64,000 bases of DNA, taken from Enterococcus asini ATCC 700915. Lineage in GTDB: Bacteria > Bacillota > Bacilli > Lactobacillales > Enterococcaceae. Made by a program: the position numbers and the translations under genes. The stretch lies in the NCBI RefSeq assembly GCF_000407365.1, contig NZ_ASVU01000001.1, positions 1 through 64,000 on the forward strand. Direction: 5' to 3'. Below the pieces are notes generated by a model, which saw only the letters and a list, made by a program, of their open reading frames with translations, made no database searches and was not told the origin of the DNA. This document shows, piece by piece, positions 45,648 to 53,542 of the stretch (the stretch's first letter is position 1; the number at the start of each line of letters is the position of its first letter).

Positions 45648-46391
45648 ATGCTGGGAATCTCTCACGCTGTGGCCAGCTTAAACTACCATCGACGTTTTTT
45701 ATATCGGTACTTGATTTTGCTGGCCCTCTTTTTACCCTTACTTTTTTTAATCACGACTTTAAAGACCGTCGTCCTGAAAACTAGCGCTGGCATTGCTGCG
45801 GCTGGTCAAGACAGTCTGACTCAAGTCGATCAAGACTGGTTGCATACCTTGCTCCAAAATTTACAAGGTATTCTGCCTTTTTATAATCTGTGTTTACTTC
45901 TTTGTTGTGGTTTCTTTGCAATCGGTATTTACTGGCTTGGTTTCGGCTACTGTCGTCAAAGGAAACAGGAATTTCGTACCTTCCAACGACTCGGGGTCAC
46001 CCGTCGCTGTGTCACTAGCCAATTGCTGCTAGAATTTGCATTGCCATTGATTGGGTACTTGGTCTTTCTTTTTCTCATCATGATCATGTTCCAAAATTGG
46101 ACGGAAGTTTTTATCCAACGATTGCAGTCGGCTTTTATCGCTCAGTTCACCACCTTGAGCTCCATGGCTACCGAAGTTGGAACTCAGCAGTCTGCTGATG
46201 CCAGTGCACCTTTAGTCTTACAACTGCCACAAAATGCCTTACTCTTAGTGGACTCTTTCCAATTGGATGGTCAACACTGGTTGCACGTTGCTTTACGGTC
46301 TTTGGCTCGCACTTTTGCAGCCTTCACCGTAATTTTAATTACCGTTTTGCCCCTTAGCCTGTTTACTTGTTCCAGGAGGTGGAAAAAATGA
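45648..46391 (+). CDS. FtsX-like ABC transporter permease (short)
   Basis: 247 aa from ATG 45648, after TTGAGGTGAATATC; the frame extends upstream into the ltaS terminator region without an RBS. Four membrane segments (about 20-42, 80-105, 128-150, 220-242). After the second, FRTFQRLGVTRRCVTSQLLLEFALPL resembles the MacB/FtsX permease coupling segment, at half the usual size. It overlaps the following pseudo-ATPase gene by ATGA, so they form a pair. Substrate unknown. Confidence 0.6.
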   Translation: MLGISHAVASLNYHRRFLYRYLILLALFLPLLFLITTLKTVVLKTSAGIAAAGQDSLTQVDQDWLHTLLQNLQGILPFYNLCLLLCCGFFAIGIYWLGFGYCRQRKQEFRTFQRLGVTRRCVTSQLLLEFALPLIGYLVFLFLIMIMFQNWTEVFIQRLQSAFIAQFTTLSSMATEVGTQQSADASAPLVLQLPQNALLLVDSFQLDGQHWLHVALRSLARTFAAFTVILITVLPLSLFTCSRRWKK

Positions 46392-46879
46392 TGCTGATTC
46401 CAACCAATCACATTACCGTTTTGTATAGCCAGGATCTCACCGAGGCTTTGCAGCTTTATGAAGCACAAGAGACGAAAAAAAAGACGGCCCTGATTTACAA
46501 CGATTGGGAAACCATTCCATATCTCTCCCTTTCAGATAATCTCTACCTGGGCGTCTCTCGCAAACTGCGAAAAGCTCAAACCAATCGAGCGCTCTTTCAA
46601 TTATTAGGTTTGGACGCCACGATTTTGCGTAAACCCATTGAAGAATTAACCTACTTTCAGCGCTTGCGCCTACAAATCATGCAACAGCTCTTGCGTCAGC
46701 CAGAACAACTGCTTTTTCTAGATGTGACGGAACACTTGAGTATTAAAGAAACCCAGGACTTGCTCCATTACATTTATGGTTTGGTGGCGCAAAGGGACTT
46801 GGATGTGGTCTTTATCACCCAAAATGCTTCTCTAGCCACCTCCTTACAACAAACGATGCCTCAAAAAAATCAAGACTAA
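46388..46879 (+). CDS. Degenerate ABC ATPase-like protein lacking the P-loop
   Basis: 163 aa from ATG 46388, 6 nt after CAGGAGGTGG. The spacing resembles an ABC nucleotide-binding domain: IEELTYFQRLRLQIMQQLLRQPEQLLFLDV (about 85-113) stands where signature plus Walker B belong, and VVFITQNAS where the switch His lies. But there is no Walker A, the catalytic Glu after Walker B is Val113 and the switch His is Gln146. It probably cannot hydrolyse ATP. Coupled to the FtsX-like gene. Confidence 0.6.
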   Translation: MMLIPTNHITVLYSQDLTEALQLYEAQETKKKTALIYNDWETIPYLSLSDNLYLGVSRKLRKAQTNRALFQLLGLDATILRKPIEELTYFQRLRLQIMQQLLRQPEQLLFLDVTEHLSIKETQDLLHYIYGLVAQRDLDVVFITQNASLATSLQQTMPQKNQD

Positions 46880-46919
46880 AAAAACGTAGCTCCCTAAAAC
46901 GGGAAGCTACGTTTTTTTA
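46880..46919. terminator. Bidirectional terminator between convergent operons
   Basis: ACGTAGCTCCC/GGGAAGCTACGT hairpin (46884-46912) with A- and T-runs. Confidence 0.92.
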
Positions 46920-48467
46920 GTCTTCTTTGTCTGTTTTTGTCTCTGAGGGTGTTTCTGGTGCTTCCTCTGCTGTCGCTTGTTTTAGCTCCTCTGAAGCAGG
47001 TTCATCTGGCAATTCCACATCAGGGAAGGAAATCCGAAACGTAGTCCCTTGATCGACTTCACTGGTGACTTCGATTTTTCCTTTGTGCAAACGAACTAGC
47101 TGTTGCACGATTGGCAATCCCAGACCAGATTCCCCAAATTTGCGATTTTTTCGGGAAGGGTCGACTTTGTAGTAGCGTTCCCAAATATTATCCAGCTGTT
47201 CTTTGGTCATACCAATGCCCGTGTCTTTAATCTCCACAATGGTTTCCAAGTAGCCTTTTTGCAGGCCAATGGTAATGGTCCCATCTGTAGTGAACTGAAT
47301 AGCATTTTGAATGATATTCACCATGATTTGCACAAAGCGGTCATAATCCGCGTAGACCTCGATTGGCTCTTCCGTGGTCAAAATCAATTTGTCTCCGGCA
47401 GCCGTGGCCTTCTTTTCTAATTGCGTCAGCAGATTACGCAAAGTTTCCGTGGCATCAAAGCGTTTCACAACGATGGAGATTTGGTTGGTACGAATCTTTT
47501 CGTAGTCCAAATTTTCATTGACCAAACGAATCAAACGCTCGGTTTCATTCTTCATTAGACTAACCGCTTTTTCCTTTTGATTTTCTGGAATGGCGTTGTA
47601 CTGCAAGCCTTCAAGAAGGCCATTAATCGTCGTTAGCGGTGTGCGCATCTCGTGGGCGGCATCGGCCATAAATTGCTTCCGTCGCTCTTCTTGGCGCTCA
47701 ATTTCTTCATTGGAGTCTTGTAAAGCCACGGTCATCTGGTTAAAGTCTTCCGCAAGCTCATCAAACTCATCTTTATGATTCACCGGTAACCGCACATCGA
47801 AATTCCCACTGGCGATTTCTTTGGTGGCTTTTTTCATGCGATTGATTCGCCGCACTTGGATACTGGCATAAAAGAAACTGATGACCAGCGCCACGATACT
47901 AGAAATGATAAAGCCCGTAAACATATTGGCATTTAGTGATTGAACACTTTTTTCTAAGTTTACCGCCGGCTGAGTCAAAACCAAAACACCGAAACGATCG
48001 TTTAATTTCAATCGCAACATCACGTAAGCGGTGGTCTCCGATTCGCCGTAGATATTCTTTGTGGTGGTGAACTTTTGTTGAATCCCTTGCTCCAAAGCAG
48101 ACCACTGACTCTTAGTAATGCTCTCCATCAAGCCTTCATTAATCAAAGCTTGCTGACTAGCATCCATCGGGTAAATGACTTCTTTTTGATCGTTGATATA
48201 GACAAAGTTGATATTTTGGTGGGTGTAAATCCGCTCCGTGAGCCGCAAAGACTGTTCCAAAACCACCTCGGGATCGTCTCCCGGGGTGTATTCATTGGCG
48301 TAATTTTGAGCGAATTCCACCACTGAGTCCGCATAGCTAAAGAGCTGATCGTAGTTGCTCTCTTCAATCGTATGTCGGGTCATCTGGGTAAAGGAAACCC
48401 CGACGATTAAGAGAACCACCGCAATCACGACCCAAAAGGCCATTAATTGTTGGTAGAGATAGCGCAT
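46917..48467 (-). CDS. HAMP-type sensor histidine kinase
   Basis: 516 aa. Membrane segments about 10-30 and 183-203 flank an extracellular sensor; HAMP domain (about 204-256), H-box AAHEMRTP with His272, N-box Asn388, DTGIGM (415-420) and GESGLGLP (445-452). A 33-residue acidic, Pro/Thr-rich tail (484-516) extends beyond the kinase core, unusual for the family. It resembles YclK/ResE-like kinases. ATG overlaps the regulator stop by one base (TAATG). Signal unknown. Confidence 0.88.
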   Translation of the reverse strand: MRYLYQQLMAFWVVIAVVLLIVGVSFTQMTRHTIEESNYDQLFSYADSVVEFAQNYANEYTPGDDPEVVLEQSLRLTERIYTHQNINFVYINDQKEVIYPMDASQQALINEGLMESITKSQWSALEQGIQQKFTTTKNIYGESETTAYVMLRLKLNDRFGVLVLTQPAVNLEKSVQSLNANMFTGFIISSIVALVISFFYASIQVRRINRMKKATKEIASGNFDVRLPVNHKDEFDELAEDFNQMTVALQDSNEEIERQEERRKQFMADAAHEMRTPLTTINGLLEGLQYNAIPENQKEKAVSLMKNETERLIRLVNENLDYEKIRTNQISIVVKRFDATETLRNLLTQLEKKATAAGDKLILTTEEPIEVYADYDRFVQIMVNIIQNAIQFTTDGTITIGLQKGYLETIVEIKDTGIGMTKEQLDNIWERYYKVDPSRKNRKFGESGLGLPIVQQLVRLHKGKIEVTSEVDQGTTFRISFPDVELPDEPASEELKQATAEEAPETPSETKTDKED

Positions 48468-49177
48468 TAGGCAACACCAGAATCATCGAACTTATACCCC
48501 ACACCCCAGACGGTTTGAATGACTTGCGGCCCGACTTTCTCGATTTTCTGCCGCAATTTCTTGATATGGGCGTCTACCGTGCGTTCATCACCAAAGTATT
48601 GATAATCCCAAACCAACTCCAACAACTGCTCTCTGGAGAAGACTTGTCGCGGTTTTTTCGCCAAGGTATACAACAGATCAAATTCTTTCGGAGTTAGTCC
48701 TTCAATTGGTTGATCATTTAAAAAGGCCTCTCGAGTCTTGGTGTTCATCTTAAAGTGATCGGTTTTCACGTCAAAGCCTGTAGTTTCTGTTTCCACCGGT
48801 TTTTCCACCAACTCACTACGGCGATGCAAGGCTTTAATCCGGGCAATCAGAGTTAAAGGACTAAAAGGCTTGGTGACATAGTCATCGGCCCCCATTTCCA
48901 GCCCAATCACTTGGTCACTTTCCGAATCCCGAGCCGTTAACATAATAATCGGCACTGTATTGGAAACTTTGCGAATCTCCCGGGCGACGCTCATCCCGTC
49001 CAGCCCTGGCAAATTCAAATCGAGGGTAATCATATCCCACTTATCCGGCTCGGCCAAAAAAGCATCTAAACCTTCTTGTCCATCGTATTGGAAAGTAGCA
49101 TCCCAGCCTTCATTCAAAAAGAACATTTGCATCATTTCGGACACGGATTCGTTATCTTCAATCATTAAAATATTCAT
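48467..49177 (-). CDS. OmpR-family response regulator
   Basis: 236 aa from ATG 49177 (MNILMIEDNESV), the usual start position for this family; the frame extends 14 codons upstream. Receiver domain with Asp9, phospho-acceptor Asp53 (TLDLNLPG) and Lys103 (TKPF); winged-helix C-terminus with HIKKLRQKIE and TVWGVGYKF. First gene of the operon with the kinase. The family member (for example YclJ-like) and its regulon are not identified. Confidence 0.9.
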   Translation of the reverse strand: MNILMIEDNESVSEMMQMFFLNEGWDATFQYDGQEGLDAFLAEPDKWDMITLDLNLPGLDGMSVAREIRKVSNTVPIIMLTARDSESDQVIGLEMGADDYVTKPFSPLTLIARIKALHRRSELVEKPVETETTGFDVKTDHFKMNTKTREAFLNDQPIEGLTPKEFDLLYTLAKKPRQVFSREQLLELVWDYQYFGDERTVDAHIKKLRQKIEKVGPQVIQTVWGVGYKFDDSGVA

Positions 49178-49378
49178 CTTCTCACATCCATTCACCAGTC
49201 TAGAATAGCGTTCTCCCAAAAAGGGTAGTCAGCCTCAACATAAGTATACTCGAAAACCGCATTCTAGACCATTATCTTCACAGAACCTTCCCACAAGGTT
49301 TCCCCTTTCTTCGATTTTTTGCTATGATGAAGCCGAGCCCCTGAAATACGGGCACAATATAAAATAGAGGTGTTCCTA

Positions 49379-50149
49379 TTGAACTATCAAGCCATCGCTT
49401 TTTTTGATTTAGACGGTACCTTGTTGGATGCGAAATCCCAAATCACACCGGAAGTCAGTGAGGCCATGCTTCGCTTAAAAGAAAATCGGGTTTTACCGGT
49501 TATCGCCACCGGCCGCACGGAAATTGAAATCACTGCCATTCGGAAGGCTGCTCACATCGACTCCAATATCGTCATGAACGGTGCGTTTATTCGAGTAGCA
49601 GGAAAGGAAATCCATTCCGATTTAATCGATGAAGCGAGCATCGAACGGGTCTATTACAGCATCCTTGATAAGGGTGACCAACTTTCCTACTATAATGAAC
49701 AAAAAATCTGGTGTACAGGCCACTCGGAAGCGTTGATTAACGCCTATAATTCCATTCATTCACAGATTCCGCCCATTGAACCTGAAGCCTTCCGCAGTAA
49801 CCCCATTAATATGTTGCTCGTCTTAGGCACGGACCATCAGGATTACTATGAAGCAACGTTCCCAGAGTTTGAATTTTATCGCAATACTCCTTTTTCCATG
49901 GATACCGTAAAAAAAGGTACCAACAAAGGGCAAGGAGTCAAGATTCTCAAAGAAAAACTCGCGTTACCGAACATTCCGACCTTTGGCTTTGGGGATGGTC
50001 CCAATGATTTAGCTTTGCTCAGTGCTTGTGATACGAAAATCGCCATGGGCAATGCCGGCGAAGGTTTAAAATCTGTGGCTGATTTCGTCACCAAGAAAAA
50101 TACGGACGGCGGTATCGTTCACGCCTTGAAACACTTTGATTTGATTTAA
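49379..50149 (+). CDS. Cof-type HAD-IIB phosphatase
   Basis: 256 aa. Motif I FFDLDGTLLD (Asp10, Asp12), ATGRTE near 44, and motif IV FGDGPNDLALL near 205. Starts with TTG 49379, 8 nt after AGAGG; a GTG at 49370 overlaps the RBS. A paralogue of the phosphatase at 15965-16789 with about the same length. Substrate unknown. Divergent from the two-component operon. Confidence 0.85.
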   Translation: MNYQAIAFFDLDGTLLDAKSQITPEVSEAMLRLKENRVLPVIATGRTEIEITAIRKAAHIDSNIVMNGAFIRVAGKEIHSDLIDEASIERVYYSILDKGDQLSYYNEQKIWCTGHSEALINAYNSIHSQIPPIEPEAFRSNPINMLLVLGTDHQDYYEATFPEFEFYRNTPFSMDTVKKGTNKGQGVKILKEKLALPNIPTFGFGDGPNDLALLSACDTKIAMGNAGEGLKSVADFVTKKNTDGGIVHALKHFDLI

Positions 50150-50187
50150 AAAGAAGCAGTGACCCTAGTGAGGTCGCTGCTTCTTTC
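50149..50187 (+). terminator. Terminator of the HAD phosphatase gene
   Basis: AGAAGCAGTGACC/GGTCGCTGCTTCT hairpin (50152-50183), T-rich end. Confidence 0.85.
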
Positions 50188-50308
50188 CTTCTTTGCTCAT
50201 TTAACTTACGATAGACCGTTTAATTAATATATTAGCATTTCCCTATGGCTTTTCCCTTAGCAAATGGAAACATTAAGTTACCCCTAGTCTTTGATTTTCC
50301 CAAAGCGC

Positions 50309-50337
50309 TTGTTTCTCGGAAAGGAAAAACGTATAAT
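50309..50337 (+). promoter_or_regulatory. Promoter of the GntR gene
   Basis: TTGTTT (50309-50314), 17 nt, TATAAT (50332-50337). Upstream part of this 280 nt gap (50188-50308) is AT-rich with nothing else seen. Confidence 0.75.
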
Positions 50338-50429
50338 TTACTTGATTAAGTATTTGTAAGGTTTTTCTCACAAAACTAACATATCAACGATTCAGTTTTA
50401 GTTGTTTTCACCAGAAAGGATTGACCCAC

Positions 50430-51107
50430 TTGATCTTAAATTTACAAGGACAAGCCTACAAGGCTATTCGCAAAAAGATTATTTATTCCGAGTTAGAACC
50501 CGGGGCAAAAATTTCAGAAAAGGAACTGGAAAAGGCCCTGAACATCGGTCGTACCCCGATTCGCGAGGCTCTCATTCAATTGCGAAATCAGGAATTAGTC
50601 TACACGATTCCCCAATCGGGCACCTATATCTCAAAAATCGATCTCAAATCTGCTTCCAACGCTCGTTATGTACGGGAAACATTAGAGCGTTCCATCTTAG
50701 CGGAATGTAGCGCCAAAATTGATGACAAAGACAAAAAAGCCCTAGAAGCCATCTTGCTAGAAACTGAAAACGCCACTGCTCGCCGGGGAATTAGCGACTT
50801 TTTCCAATTGGACAGTGCCTTTCACCGGACCTGCTTTGAAATTGCCGGCCGAGGAGAAGTTTGGACATGGATTGAAGATCACGCCACCCACTTTGACCGG
50901 TTCCGTTGGCTACGCTTGGAAGTTACCGAATTGGACTGGCAAAAAGTTACCGATGAACATCAAGCCTTATACGATGCCATCGTCAGCCATGATTTAGATG
51001 AATTGGCTTTTTTGATCACCTTGCACTTGCACATGGCCATTGACGAACAAGAACAAGTCATGGATCATTTTCCCAACTTTTTCACAGAAGACTCCCAGAT
51101 TTACTAG
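50430..51107 (+). CDS. GntR-family regulator, FCD (FadR-type) subgroup
   Basis: 225 aa. N-terminal winged HTH (about 8-70: YKAIRKKIIYSELEPGAKISEKEL, GRTPIREALIQLRNQ) and C-terminal all-helical FCD ligand domain with metal-binding His residues (FHRTCFEI, DEHQALYDAI, LHLHM). The start is TTG 50430, 9 nt after AAGGA (TTG 50421 touches the RBS). FCD regulators often respond to uronates or other organic acids, and the uxa genes lie 1.4 kb downstream, but direct control is inference. Confidence 0.82.
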   Translation: MILNLQGQAYKAIRKKIIYSELEPGAKISEKELEKALNIGRTPIREALIQLRNQELVYTIPQSGTYISKIDLKSASNARYVRETLERSILAECSAKIDDKDKKALEAILLETENATARRGISDFFQLDSAFHRTCFEIAGRGEVWTWIEDHATHFDRFRWLRLEVTELDWQKVTDEHQALYDAIVSHDLDELAFLITLHLHMAIDEQEQVMDHFPNFFTEDSQIY

Positions 51108-51249
51108 CATAAGCGATTCTCAAAAGCCAAACTCTAGACTTTTTAGTATCTCCTCTACCAATTGTTCTAAACAACTGTGTAACTCTTACCGATTGGCTTA
51201 CAGAGAAGAGCTTATCTTCGGCTAACTAATTAAAAGAAATTCAAAAACA

Positions 51250-51278
51250 TTTTCATCATTTTTGATTTGTGGTATACT
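51250..51278 (+). promoter_or_regulatory. Promoter of ssrA
   Basis: TTTTCA (51250-51255), 17 nt, TATACT (51273-51278), the latter preceded by TGTGG (near-extended -10), about 29 nt before the tmRNA 5' end. Confidence 0.65.
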
Positions 51279-51306
51279 ATTTTCACGGAATCGTCCCTTT
51301 TTTTAG

Positions 51307-51669
51307 GGGGCTGTTACGGATTCGACAGGCATTGTCGAGCTTGAGATGCGCTTCGCAGGTTACGTCTGCGTTAAAACGTTACAGTTAAATATAACTGCTA
51401 AAAACGAAAACACTTACGCTTTAGCTGCCTAAAAACAGTTTGGCGTGATCCTCCCGGCATCGTCCATGTGCTCGGACCAGGGTCTCAAATCTAGTGGAAT
51501 ACGCTAGTGCTTTCCGTCTGTAAGCACTAGAAGAGATCATCAGACTAGCGATAACAGTAGCCTGTCACTCGGCGATTGTTTGAGCGAATCTCCTAAATAG
51601 AACTGACTACGAGCGTAGAGTCTTGAGTAGCGAGATGTTTGGACGCGGGTTCGACTCCCGCCAGCTCCA
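51307..51669 (+). ncRNA. ssrA: Transfer-messenger RNA (tmRNA)
   Basis: About 363 nt. 5' GGGGCTGTTACGGATTCGAC and 3' GGGTTCGACTCCCGCCAGCTCC form the tRNA-like acceptor and T-arm. The tag frame reads (A)KNENTYALAA followed by TAA at 51384-51433 region. Rescues stalled ribosomes and tags products for ClpXP. The tag is one codon shorter than the KNENNS[YF]ALAA of common enterococci as I recall them. The CCA end is not encoded. Confidence 0.97.
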
Positions 51670-51684
51670 TTATGATTTTTCACT

Positions 51685-51727
51685 AAGAGCCAAAATCCTT
51701 GTAAAACAGGATTTTGGCTCTTTTTGA
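51685..51727 (+). terminator. Terminator of ssrA
   Basis: AGAGCCAAAATCCT/AGGATTTTGGCTCT hairpin (51686-51721) with T5. Confidence 0.92.
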
Positions 51728-51867
51728 TTTGGTGTTTTTTAGCAAACCATTTTTTCTGAGTCATTTCTATACTTTGTCATCCCAAATAAAAAAGAAACGA
51801 ATCTCTCCGTCTCTTTTCGGTGCTCTAAAGGATTCCTGTTTTTTCCTGTAGAGGTATGTTTTCATGT

Positions 51868-52095
51868 TTAGCTAAAGAAGCAACTAACCAACGCTTTTCC
51901 ATAAATTTCTTCATAACGCACGACGACTTTACCGCAGCGTTCCTGAATTTCATCATGATCGATGTAATCATAACGTTCCACATTCACAACCACACATCGG
52001 TCCAGTTTTTTAATGACTTCTCCCGTAATTCTTTTTTGCAATCCTACTGGCTGACATTCGTAAGCTTGTCCCAACTGTATCGTCTCGTAATTCAT
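51868..52095 (-). CDS. Small KOW-like protein (DUF2187-like), paralogue 2
   Basis: 75 aa. Begins MNYETIQLGQAYECQPVGLQ and continues with GEVIKKLDRCVVVNVE and GKVVVRYEE, the same layout as the 72 aa protein at 32812-33030 (GQ-Y-C-PVGL, G-V, VV-V-VE). Likely paralogues of unknown function. RBS is weak (GAGTG). No clear terminator. Confidence 0.65.
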   Translation of the reverse strand: MNYETIQLGQAYECQPVGLQKRITGEVIKKLDRCVVVNVERYDYIDHDEIQERCGKVVVRYEEIYGKALVSCFFS

Positions 52096-52404
52096 ATTTT
52101 CACTCAGTTCTAACCTTTTTATAATTTTATATTAACATTAACGCTAAATTCTCGTCAAGAAATTTCTAATCATTTTCTTATTATTTTGTCATCTAAAAGA
52201 TAACAAACGTTTTCGTTTTTTAGAAACGTGTGTCTTTTCACAAGTGTTATCAAAATTTCCCAGTTGAAGAAAGCCTTCAATACGTACTTTTCTCTTGTAA
52301 AACAGCCACTATAAGAAATCGTTTTCACAATCTTTCAGCTCGTATAAAAAAATGGCTTTGCATGGAATCTACAAAAAAAGTTTAACGTGTGCATCCTTGG
52401 TGTA
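52096..52404. other. Regulatory region upstream of the LacI/uxa genes
   Basis: No gene seen in this AT-rich stretch. It carries AACGTGTG words at 52225-52232 and 52384-52391 (a third is at 53500-53507 before uxaB) and a cre-like sequence at 52314-52328. Probably binding sites for the LacI-type regulator and CcpA. Confidence 0.5.
52314..52328. promoter_or_regulatory. Candidate cre upstream of the LacI/uxa genes
   Basis: AGAAATCGTTTTCAC matches the reverse CcpA consensus WGNNWNCGNTTNCAW except the last base; suggests catabolite control of uronate use. About 77 nt upstream of the -35 box. Confidence 0.4.
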
Positions 52405-52433
52405 TTGACATTTTTCTCCTTCGTTCTTATACT
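52405..52433 (+). promoter_or_regulatory. Promoter of the LacI regulator gene
   Basis: TTGACA (52405-52410), 17 nt, TATACT (52428-52433), with a TTAACGTGTGCA motif 12 nt upstream of the -35. Confidence 0.85.
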
Positions 52434-52467
52434 GAAATCAGTAAATGAAAAGGAGGCCAGTTTTTTT

Positions 52468-53472
52468 ATGGTTACCATTAAAGATATCGCAAAAATAGCT
52501 GGCGTCTCCCATACCACAGTTTCCCGGGCACTGAACGATAGTCCTTTGATCAAGGCGGAAACGAAAAAGCGGATCAACGAACTGGCACAAAGCATGAATT
52601 ACACGCCTAATGTTAGTGCAAAAAGTTTGGTACAACAGAAGTCTTATCTTATTAGCCTCTTCTTTTCCAGCATCAATGAAGGGACTTCAGACAGCTTTTT
52701 GGTGGAAGTGATTAAGAGCATTAGTGAAAACTTGCCCAAGGAATATAATCTTTCCGTTCGAGGGATTGACTCCGTGAATCACCAAGAGTTTCTCACTCAG
52801 CAACGTTCGGATGGAGCCATCGTCATGAGTCAGTCCGATGACGACGATGCGTTTTTCCAAAAACTCGTGGAAAACGGCTTACCTACTGTGGTTCTCAATC
52901 GCCAAGTCTTAACTGACAATGTGATAAACGTCACAGCAGACGATGCCCAAGGCGTTCGCCAAGCTGTGACCTATGCCTACGAACAAGGCTATCGAAAATT
53001 TGCTATGATCGAAGGAAAAAGTGGCTTTCGCTCCGCTTTGATTCGAAAAGAGAGCTTTCTTTCGACGCTTCAATCTCTGGAAGTTCCGTTACCAAAAGAA
53101 TGGCTAATCGCTGGGGACTACAGTCTTGAAAGTGGGAAAAAGGCGGCTTTAGAGCTACTGCAACTACCAAATCCACCGGAAGTCATCTTTTGTGGGAATG
53201 ATGATATGGCAATTGGGGCACTAAATGCCTGTCACCAAATGGGAATCTCGGTTCCTGAGGATATCGGCCTGATTGGCTTTGATGATATCCCCTTTTCCAA
53301 GTACACCAACCCACCACTGACCACCATCCACAAACCTTTGGATGAAATTAGTGAACTAGGCTTACGGCTTTTGTTACAGATGATTAATGGAGAACCTGTG
53401 GAGCAAACCAGTTTCTTATTAGACACTCGCTTAGAAGTGCGGCAAAGTTTACAAAGTCCTCTCGCTTTTTGA
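52468..53472 (+). CDS. LacI-family regulator of the uxa genes (KdgR-like)
   Basis: 334 aa from ATG 52468 (MVTIKDIAKIAGVSHTTVSRALN), with AGGAGG upstream. N-terminal LacI HTH plus hinge (YTPNVSAKSLVQ), C-terminal periplasmic-binding-like ligand domain with VIFCGNDDMAIGALNACHQMG and IGLIGFDDIPFSKYTNPPLTTI. Directly upstream of uxaB, so it most likely controls uronate catabolism and itself. Effector inferred to be 2-keto-3-deoxygluconate or a uronate; not shown. Confidence 0.85.
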   Translation: MVTIKDIAKIAGVSHTTVSRALNDSPLIKAETKKRINELAQSMNYTPNVSAKSLVQQKSYLISLFFSSINEGTSDSFLVEVIKSISENLPKEYNLSVRGIDSVNHQEFLTQQRSDGAIVMSQSDDDDAFFQKLVENGLPTVVLNRQVLTDNVINVTADDAQGVRQAVTYAYEQGYRKFAMIEGKSGFRSALIRKESFLSTLQSLEVPLPKEWLIAGDYSLESGKKAALELLQLPNPPEVIFCGNDDMAIGALNACHQMGISVPEDIGLIGFDDIPFSKYTNPPLTTIHKPLDEISELGLRLLLQMINGEPVEQTSFLLDTRLEVRQSLQSPLAF

Positions 53473-53495
53473 GAGGATTTCAATATACAACAAAA

Positions 53496-53507
53496 TGTTA
53501 ACGTGTG
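53496..53507 (+). promoter_or_regulatory. Operator-like motif before uxaB
   Basis: TGTTAACGTGTGCA region (53496-53509) shares the 12-mer TTAACGTGTGCA with 52382-52393; outer TG/CA and central ACGT are symmetric as in LacI-family operators. Confidence 0.5.
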
Positions 53508-53542
53508 CAGTTTCTGCATTCATTATGAAGGAGGAGTAATAA

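Noticed and set aside
46388-46879. Functional ABC transporter ATPase
   Set aside because: No Walker A sequence is present and the catalytic Glu and switch His positions are substituted.
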